The translations under genes and the position numbers were made by a program. This document shows positions 6,613-11,402 of a stretch of 11,402 nt of DNA, in pieces. Position 1 is the stretch's first letter; every line of letters starts with the position of its first letter. The DNA lies in assembly GCA_021784255.1 (NCBI GenBank), contig JAJXSZ010000069.1:1-11402 (forward strand), given 5' to 3'. The notes under the pieces are model-generated. The model was not told where the DNA came from. It saw only the letters and a list, made by a program, of their open reading frames with translations, and did no database searches. This DNA is from Pseudomonadota bacterium (GTDB lineage: Bacteria > Pseudomonadota > Alphaproteobacteria > Acetobacterales > Acetobacteraceae).

Positions 6613-6759
6613 CTAGAGCAAAATCCGATCAGACAGAATCGTCTGGTCGGATTTCTTGCTCTGGGAAACATTTCTTGCTCTGGGAAACTTAGAATCCAGA
6701 GCAGCTTGTCGCCGGCCTACCCGGGCCGGACAGGCTCAGGCAGACCGAGGTTGCTCTAG
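6613..6759 (+). mobile_element. MITE-like palindromic element, copy 1 (147 bp, perfect 9-bp terminal inverted repeats)
   Basis: The element begins with CTAGAGCAA (6613-6621) and ends with its exact reverse complement TTGCTCTAG (6751-6759). Inside are three hairpins: 6621-6634 with 6641-6654 (14-bp stem, one G-T pair), GCTCTGG 6677-6683 with CCAGAGC 6696-6702, and CCGGCC 6712-6717 with GGCCGG 6724-6729. A diverged copy lies inverted at 8107-8248 and aligns along its whole length apart from small internal duplications. It has no coding capacity. The terminal CTAG may be part of the element or a duplicated 4-bp target (the palindrome makes both readings possible). The stop codon of the FAD oxidoreductase gene (6756-6758) is inside the right terminus. 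It probably also acts as that gene's transcription end. Confidence 0.75.
6651..6688 (+). repeat. Perfect 19-bp tandem duplication inside element copy 1
   Basis: ATTTCTTGCTCTGGGAAAC occurs twice without a gap, at 6651-6669 and 6670-6688. The inverted copy of the element has only one equivalent of this segment, so the duplication arose in this copy after the two diverged. Since the two units are identical, it is probably recent. Confidence 0.9.
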
Positions 6760-7838
6760 CCGTCGAAGAACCGCGCCGCCGCGAATGGCGCGAGCGCCGG
6801 CGGCAGCTTGCCGTCCGTCACCGTCGCGGCCATCACCCGCCCGAGATGGGCTGCGAGGGTCACGGCATCGGGGGTCACGGCGACATGGTAACCCGGCAGG
6901 CCGGGCACCGGGCCGAGCGCCGGCAGCGCGTCGGCGGGGACCGGGCGCACGCCGATCCGGGCCGTCTCTGCCGCGGCGTTGCCGAGTGCCGGCAGCAGCT
7001 TGCGCGCGCGGTCCATCAACAGGGTGGCGGATGGTGCCGCGTCGGCGGGTGTGCTGGCCGCGCCGAGCTCAGCGTCGGTCGTGTCCGCTTGCAGCATCAG
7101 CCGTCCGGCGCCATCGGGGCGCAGGTTCAGGCCCGGCGTGTGCAGTACTCGCGAAAGCCCCGTCGCCACCGGTGGGGTGACCACCAGCAGGCTGCGGGTC
7201 GGCTGCAAGGGCACGTGCAGGGAGGGATCGCGCACCAGCGTGTTCGCCCGCGCGCCGGCGCAGTTGACCACCGCGTCGGCGGGAACGGTGCTGCCGTCGA
7301 GCAGCCGCACGCCGGCTACCCGTCCCTCCTCGACGAGGAGGTCCTCGACCCGGCCGCGCCGGAACTCCGCCCCCAGCGTTTCGGCGCGGATCAGCATCGC
7401 GCCGACATAGACCACGGCGTCGAGCCAGGCTTCGTCCGGAAAATAGGCGAACGGGCCTTCCCGCAACGCGGCGGCCGCCAGCCCGGGTTCACGCGCCAGC
7501 ACCGCTTCGCGCGAAATTTCCTCGACGGCATAGCCCCAACGCCGCAGCCGGCTCATATCGGCGTCGTTGACCGGCCAGGTCATGGCGCCGCCGCCATGCC
7601 ACCAGGGTGTCGCCCCCAGCTCCGAACGCAGCGCCACGTGGGCCGCCATGCCGACGACGTTGAGGTCGTGGCGGGGGCGTTGCGGCCGGCCCCGCGCGTT
7701 GAGCCAGGCGAAACTGGCCCCCGACGCCCCGGCCCCGGGGCGGTCCTCCTCGACGAGGATGGTCCGTGTTCCCTGTTCCGCCAGGCGGAACGCGACGGAT
7801 GTGCCAACCACGCCGGCACCGATAATGACAACGCGCAT
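6756..7838 (-). CDS. FAD-dependent oxidoreductase, DAO family (glycine/D-amino-acid oxidase-like)
   Basis: A 360-residue flavoprotein. It opens directly with the FAD-binding beta-alpha-beta unit, V-I-I-G7-A-G9-V-V-G12, with E30 at the end of the second strand for the ribose; then S39-G-A-S-F-A-W-L-N, a conserved segment of this branch. The C-terminal half has G296-V-R298-P...A-L-P-A-L-G, typical of DAO enzymes that oxidise the C-N bond of amino acids or sarcosine-like amines. Near the end, where relatives usually have an H-S-G-V-T-L type segment at the flavin, this protein reads P-D-A-V-T-L (323-328). The ATG at 7838 is chosen because the Rossmann motif starts there; an upstream extension to 8075 is Arg-rich and not family-like. 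No strong ribosome binding site is visible. The TAG stop lies in the terminal CTAG of a MITE-like element. Confidence 0.87.
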   Translation of the reverse strand: MRVVIIGAGVVGTSVAFRLAEQGTRTILVEEDRPGAGASGASFAWLNARGRPQRPRHDLNVVGMAAHVALRSELGATPWWHGGGAMTWPVNDADMSRLRRWGYAVEEISREAVLAREPGLAAAALREGPFAYFPDEAWLDAVVYVGAMLIRAETLGAEFRRGRVEDLLVEEGRVAGVRLLDGSTVPADAVVNCAGARANTLVRDPSLHVPLQPTRSLLVVTPPVATGLSRVLHTPGLNLRPDGAGRLMLQADTTDAELGAASTPADAAPSATLLMDRARKLLPALGNAAAETARIGVRPVPADALPALGPVPGLPGYHVAVTPDAVTLAAHLGRVMAATVTDGKLPPALAPFAAARFFDG

Positions 7839-8106
7839 GATCCCGACGACCTCGCCAGCGACCCCGAACCGGTGAAACGCTGCGATGCCGCACCGAATCC
7901 GGTCAAGCAGAACCGGCAATCCAGGCAGTGCCGGTGCTGTCATGGCCCATCGCGGCACGGCTCGCGGCCGATACGGCACGACGATGTGTCGTTTTGCCCT
8001 GTAGATCCGGTTAACGCCCCGGCCCGTGCCGGCGCGACATGCGCGGCTCTCCGCCCGCCCGGTGCCGGCCGCCACGGCGACCCGCGACGCCGCGGCAGCC
8101 CGCGGT
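7839..8106. other. Gene-free upstream region of the FAD oxidoreductase gene
   Basis: Together with the neighbouring element copy 2 this makes about 400 bp without a gene between the GST-like gene and the FAD oxidoreductase gene. The frame of the oxidoreductase stays open across most of it, but the translation is Arg/Ala/Pro-rich and precedes the flavin-binding motif by 79 residues, which does not fit the family. The promoter of the oxidoreductase gene should be here; a TTGACC on the minus strand (about 80 bp before the start) is the only -35-like box noticed and has no convincing -10 partner. Confidence 0.5.
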
Positions 8107-8248
8107 CTGGCGCAACCTCCGATCTGTCTGGGCCTGTCCGGCGCAGGCAGACCGGAGATAAGTTGCTCTGGATTCTAAGCTTCCCAGAGCAGGACATCCG
8201 GCCAGATGGTTCTATCTGGTTATTCTATCTGGTCGGATATGGTTCTAG
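8107..8248 (-). mobile_element. MITE-like palindromic element, copy 2 (142 bp, inverted and diverged)
   Basis: Read on the minus strand, this stretch runs from CTAGAACC (8248-8241) to a degenerate end, GGTTGCGCCAG (8117-8107), and aligns with copy 1 throughout. The best-kept part is the central hairpin GCTCTGG (8165-8171) with CCAGAGC (8184-8190) and the segment through the third hairpin. The first hairpin is kept as ATCCGGCCAGAT (8196-8207) with ATCTGGTCGGAT (8227-8238), its loop enlarged by a repeat of TTCTATCTGGT (8210-8220 and 8223-8233). The far end is worn (CTGG for CTAG), so this copy looks older or less constrained. The TAG stop of the GST-like gene (8245-8247) is inside its terminal CTAG, as for copy 1 and the gene before it. 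Confidence 0.7.
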
Positions 8249-8901
8249 AGGGGGGCCTCCGCCGCGGCGACCCGCCAGGATTCGGGCTCGGCCGCGGCAG
8301 CTCGGTACCATTCCTGCAGCAGCGGATGCGCCCGCACCGCGTCGCAATAGGCGCGGCTCGCGGCGCCGAGTTCCGGCTGATAGGTCAGGAACCGGCACAC
8401 GACGGGTGCGTACATCGCGTCCGCCACCGTGAGGCCGGCGCCAAACAGATAAGGCCCGGCGGCGCCGAAGCGCGAGCGGCAGTCATGCCAGATCGCCTCG
8501 ATCCGGGCGATGTCCGCCAACACGTCCGGCGTTCGCCCGGCGCCAGCGGCGCTGCGGAACAGGCTCATCGGCATGGCCTGGCGCAGCGCGCGGAACCCGG
8601 CATGCATCTCGCTCGAGACGCTGCGCGCCAGCGCGCGGGCGGCGCGGTCGGCGGGCCAAAGGCCCAGTTTCAGCTCCGCGCAGTATTCGCCGATCGCCAG
8701 CGATTCCCATATCAGACTACCGTCATGCTCCAGTACCGGCACGGTGCCGCCCGGGGAGATCATGTGGATGCTGGCCGTGTAGCCGCCGGCGAGCGGCATC
8801 GCGACCTCCTCGACGTCGAGCCCCGCCAGCCGCACCGGCAGCCAGCCCCGCAGCGACCACGACGAGTACCGCCTGGTGCCGATGATGATCCGTCCGCGCA
8901 T
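8245..8901 (-). CDS. Glutathione S-transferase family protein
   Basis: A 218-residue cytosolic protein with the two GST domains. The N-terminal thioredoxin-like domain begins I-I-I-G-T-R-R-Y12-S-S-W-S-L-R, with a Ser-rich active-site turn; V54-P55 is the cis-proline that binds the glutathione backbone and E66-S67 binds its gamma-glutamyl part. An all-helical C-terminal domain follows, with the usual L-T-V-A-D-A-M-Y-A-P helix-capping stretch. The ATG at 8901 is preferred over an upstream start at 8955 because GGGAGG stands 5 nt before it and the first beta strand begins at once. Members detoxify electrophiles or isomerise intermediates of aromatic degradation; no substrate can be assigned here. 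It is divergent from the aminotransferase gene (110-bp gap). Its TAG stop is part of the CTAG end of a MITE-like element. Confidence 0.9.
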   Translation of the reverse strand: MRGRIIIGTRRYSSWSLRGWLPVRLAGLDVEEVAMPLAGGYTASIHMISPGGTVPVLEHDGSLIWESLAIGEYCAELKLGLWPADRAARALARSVSSEMHAGFRALRQAMPMSLFRSAAGAGRTPDVLADIARIEAIWHDCRSRFGAAGPYLFGAGLTVADAMYAPVVCRFLTYQPELGAASRAYCDAVRAHPLLQEWYRAAAAEPESWRVAAAEAPL

Positions 8902-8960
8902 GAACCCCTCCCTCGCTTGCGCCTGAGGAATCGCACGATGGCAGCCCCGCGCCAACCCTG

Positions 8961-8987
8961 CTTGCCCTCACCGTGTCGGTGCGCAAG
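8961..8987 (+). promoter_or_regulatory. Imperfect dyad between GST-like and aminotransferase genes, possible operator
   Basis: CTTGC (8961-8965) and CACCG (8969-8973) pair with CGGTG (8977-8981) and GCAAG (8983-8987) around a 3-nt centre. It is the only clear symmetry in the 110-bp divergent gap and ends 13 bp before the aminotransferase ribosome binding site (AGGAG, 9001-9005). It could be a regulator-binding site shared by both genes or a leader hairpin. No regulator gene is in the window. Confidence 0.3.
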
Positions 8988-9011
8988 GCTGGCGTGTCCA
9001 AGGAGCTACCG

Positions 9012-10337
9012 ATGAACGAACTCGCACCCCGTCCCAATAACCTCGACGCGTTCTGGATGCCGTTTTCCAATAATCGTAGCTACAAAGGGGCACCGCGTCT
9101 GCTGACCCGCGCCGAGGGCATGTTTTACTACAGTAACGACAACCGCGAGATCCTGGACGGGACGGCCGGCCTGTGGTGCGTCAATGCGGGCCATGGCCGC
9201 CGCGAGATCACCGAGGCGATCCAGCGCCAGGCCGCGACGATGGATTTTGCCCCCACGTTCCAGATGGGCCACCCGATCGCTTTTGCCGCCGCCGCCAAGG
9301 TGGCGGAGCGTACGCCGCAGGGGCTGGACCGGGTCTTCTTCACCAATTCCGGCTCGGAGAGCGCAGACACGGCACTCAAGATCGCGCTCGCCTACCAGCG
9401 CGCCCGCGGCGAGGCCCAGCGCGTGCGCCTCATCGGGCGGGAGCGCGGCTATCACGGCGTCGGCTTCGGCGGTCTGTCGGTGGGCGGCATCGGCGCCAAC
9501 CGCAAGCAGTTCGGCGCGTTGCTGCCCTATGTCGATCACCTGCCCGCGACCCACGCCCCGCAGCACCAGGCCTTCAGTCGCGGGCAGCCGGATTACGGTG
9601 CCCATTTCGCCGACGCGCTGGAGGCGCTGGTAGCACTGCATGGCGACACCATCGCCGCTGTCATCGTCGAGCCGCTGGCTGGTTCCACCGGCGTCCTGGT
9701 GCCGCCCAAGGGCTATCTCGAGCGGCTGCGCGCGATCTGCGACAAGTATGACAGCCTGCTCATCTTCGACGAGGTGATCACCGGTTTTGGCCGCCTGGGC
9801 ACTAATTTCGGCGCCGAGCGGCTCGGCGTGACGCCCGATATCATCACGATGGCGAAAGGGTTGACCAACGCCGCGGTGCCGATGGGCGCGGTCGCCGTGC
9901 ATGACCGGATCTACCGCACCATCGTCGATGGGGCGCCGGAAGGCATCGAGCTGTTTCATGGCTATACCTATTCCGGTCATCCGCTGGCCGCCGCCGCCGC
10001 GATCGCCGCCTGCGACCTGCACGTGGCCGAGGATCTGCCCGGCCGCGCCCGGGCGATCGAGCCCGACTTCGAGGACGCGGCGCACGCCCTGCGAGGCCTG
10101 CCCAACGTGATCGACATCCGTACCATGGGGCTCGTCGCCGGGATCGAGCTGTCGCCACGCGCCGGCAAACCTTCCGACCGGGCCATGCGCGTCTTTCATC
10201 GCTGCTTCGATACCGGGGTGCTGATCCGTACCACCGGCGACATCATCGCCCTCTCGCCGCCGCTCATCGTCGAGAAAGCGCATCTCGACCGGCTGTTCGG
10301 CACGCTGGCCGACGCCATCCGCGCCGAGGCGGCCTGA
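9012..10337 (+). CDS. Class III PLP aminotransferase, omega-amino acid:pyruvate transaminase type
   Basis: A 441-residue fold-type I PLP enzyme of normal length. It carries the P-F-S-N-N-R opening of omega-amino-acid:pyruvate transaminases, the phosphate-binding N-S-G-S-E-S-A segment, Y-H-G, the cofactor-binding L-L-I-F-D253-E-V-I-T-G-F-G-R and the Schiff-base lysine K282 in M-A-K-G-L-T-N. Such enzymes move the terminal amino group of beta-alanine, other omega-amino acids or amines to pyruvate. The ATG at 9012 has AGGAG 6 nt upstream; an in-frame start at 8973 adds 13 residues without such a site. The next gene starts one nucleotide after the stop. Pairing with an FAD amine/amino-acid oxidoreductase suggests catabolism of an amine or polyamine-derived compound. 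The exact substrate is open. Confidence 0.92.
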   Translation: MNELAPRPNNLDAFWMPFSNNRSYKGAPRLLTRAEGMFYYSNDNREILDGTAGLWCVNAGHGRREITEAIQRQAATMDFAPTFQMGHPIAFAAAAKVAERTPQGLDRVFFTNSGSESADTALKIALAYQRARGEAQRVRLIGRERGYHGVGFGGLSVGGIGANRKQFGALLPYVDHLPATHAPQHQAFSRGQPDYGAHFADALEALVALHGDTIAAVIVEPLAGSTGVLVPPKGYLERLRAICDKYDSLLIFDEVITGFGRLGTNFGAERLGVTPDIITMAKGLTNAAVPMGAVAVHDRIYRTIVDGAPEGIELFHGYTYSGHPLAAAAAIAACDLHVAEDLPGRARAIEPDFEDAAHALRGLPNVIDIRTMGLVAGIELSPRAGKPSDRAMRVFHRCFDTGVLIRTTGDIIALSPPLIVEKAHLDRLFGTLADAIRAEAA

Positions 10338-10338
10338 G

Positions 10339-11402
10339 ATGCCCGGTCCAGCGCCGGACCCGGTCGTTTCTGATGAGAAACTTCCGGAGGAGACGGATGT
10401 CGTCGTCATCGGCGGCGGCATCGCCGGGGTGTGCACGGCACTGACGCTCGCGGAGCGCGGCGTCTCGGTCGTGCTGTGCGAAAAAGGCGAGATCGGCGCC
10501 GAGCAGTCGAGTCGTAACTGGGGCTGGGTGCGCAAGATGGGACGCGACCCGCGCGAGCTTCCCCTGGCGATCGAGGCGCTGCGGCAGTGGGACGGCATGG
10601 ATGCGCGCGTCGGCGCTTCGACCGGCTTTCGCAAGGGAGGCATCGCCTATCTCTGCGACGATGACGCGGCGATCGCCGAGCGGGAGGCCTGGCTGGAATA
10701 CTCGCGCCCTTATCAGCTCGACACGCGGATCATCAGTTCCGCCGAGGTTGCCAGGCTGATGCCGGGAACGGGGCGCAAATATGCCGGCGCCCTCTACACC
10801 GCGAGCGACGGCCAGGCGGAGCCGCAGAAGGCAGCGCCCGCCATCGCGCTCGCGGCGCGCAGGGCAGGGGCTTCGGTGTTTACGAACTGCGCGGTGCGCG
10901 GCATCGAAACCGAGGGTGGGCGCGTCGCCGCGGCCGTCACCGAGCGCGGGCGGGTTCGCTGCCAGAGCGTGGTCCTGGCCGGCGGTGCATGGTCGCGCCT
11001 GTTCCTGGGTTCGATCGGGATCGAGCTGCCGCAGCTCAAGATGCTCTCCTCCGCCATGCGCACCGCACCGCTGGCCGGGGGCGACGCGGTGCCGGAGGTA
11101 GCGGCTCTCGGCCATGGCTTCGCGATGCGCAAGCGCGACGACGGTGGCTTCACGCTCACCCATGGCCGCTTCGGCTTCCACGATCTGGTGCCGGATTCGT
11201 TCCGCCTGTTTTTCGATTTCCTGCCCGCCTGGAGGTTGGAGCGAAAGGACGTGCACGTGCGCTTCGGCAAGCGCTTCTTCGAGGAGGCGCGTCTGCCACG
11301 CCGATGGGCGCTCGACCAGCCTTCGCCGTTCGAGCATCGCCGCATCCTCGATCCGGAGCCGTATCAACCGATTCTCAATGCCGCGAGCCGCAACCTCGAG
11401 CG
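10339..11402 (+). CDS. FAD-dependent oxidoreductase, DAO family (partial, cut by window end)
   Basis: The reading frame runs from the ATG at 10339 to the window edge without a stop, giving at least 354 residues. After a 19-residue N-terminal extension comes the FAD-binding unit V-V-V-I-G25-G-G27-I-A-G30 with E48 closing the second strand. S57-S-R-N-W-G-W-V-R-K is a strongly kept segment of a DAO branch that oxidises amino acids or secondary amines, and a second flavin-contact stretch V-L-A-G-G-A-W-S (about 214-221) follows. The start codon stands one nucleotide after the aminotransferase stop (TGAGATG), and GAGG inside the end of that gene can serve as ribosome binding site, so translation is likely coupled. 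It is only distantly like the DAO enzyme at 6756-7838. The substrate is probably the same or a connected amine, but this is inference. Confidence 0.88.
   Translation, partial: MPGPAPDPVVSDEKLPEETDVVVIGGGIAGVCTALTLAERGVSVVLCEKGEIGAEQSSRNWGWVRKMGRDPRELPLAIEALRQWDGMDARVGASTGFRKGGIAYLCDDDAAIAEREAWLEYSRPYQLDTRIISSAEVARLMPGTGRKYAGALYTASDGQAEPQKAAPAIALAARRAGASVFTNCAVRGIETEGGRVAAAVTERGRVRCQSVVLAGGAWSRLFLGSIGIELPQLKMLSSAMRTAPLAGGDAVPEVAALGHGFAMRKRDDGGFTLTHGRFGFHDLVPDSFRLFFDFLPAWRLERKDVHVRFGKRFFEEARLPRRWALDQPSPFEHRRILDPEPYQPILNAASRNLE

Noticed and set aside
6756..8248. Composite transposon carrying the FAD oxidoreductase gene
   Set aside because: The two flanking copies are inverted, but no transposase gene is present, the outer sequences show no target duplication around the whole unit, and the copies differ too much to have moved together recently. 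Two separate insertions explain the data better.
6846..8432. Plus-strand open frame of 528 residues
   Set aside because: Antisense to the FAD oxidoreductase and to the end of the GST-like gene and running through the repeat element; no recognisable domain.
9006..10643. Minus-strand open frame of 545 residues
   Set aside because: Antisense to the aminotransferase and the start of the second FAD oxidoreductase, both of which have clear catalytic motifs. The translation shows no family likeness.
10264..11367. Minus-strand open frame of 367 residues at the right end
   Set aside because: Antisense to the partial FAD oxidoreductase, whose Rossmann motif and conserved S-S-R-N-W-G-W segment show that the plus strand is coding.

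Overview
The window is GC-rich DNA with densely packed genes on both strands, typical of an alphaproteobacterium. A hopanoid-type YdjC deacetylase (HpnK), periplasmic c-type cytochromes, a class III omega-amino-acid aminotransferase and FAD oxidoreductases of the DAO family fit a Rhodospirillales/Acetobacteraceae-like organism. That placement is inferred from gene content and composition, not from a marker gene. No rRNA, tRNA, CRISPR array, phage gene or transposase gene was seen.

Left part (1-2301): about 340 bp without a convincing gene, a GC-rich hairpin, four 17-bp tandem repeats, then an NRAMP-family transporter on the minus strand. A small secreted c-type cytochrome is transcribed divergently from it, with a candidate promoter between them.

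Middle-left (2282-5059, all minus strand): a second c-type cytochrome, HpnK and an M20/AbgB-like amidohydrolase follow one another with short gaps and may be co-transcribed. The amidohydrolase ends tail to tail with the first cytochrome gene, overlapping it by 20 bp.

Middle (5294-6523, plus strand): a hotdog acyl-CoA thioesterase is followed after 3 nt by an SDR-family protein whose catalytic Tyr and Lys are replaced.

Right part (6613-8901): two diverged copies of a roughly 145-bp element made of hairpins with CTAG-containing ends lie in opposite orientation. One sits directly after a DAO-family FAD oxidoreductase gene and the other directly after a GST-like gene. In both cases the TAG stop codon is part of the element's terminal CTAG. 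This is the most unusual structure in the window.

Right end (9012-11402, plus strand): a class III aminotransferase is followed, one nucleotide after its stop, by a second FAD oxidoreductase cut by the window edge. The two probably form an amine or amino-acid catabolic operon. Overall the window looks like a metabolic and accessory region (amine oxidation, transamination, amide hydrolysis, acyl-CoA hydrolysis, periplasmic electron transfer). I see no defence system or other clearly new multi-gene system.
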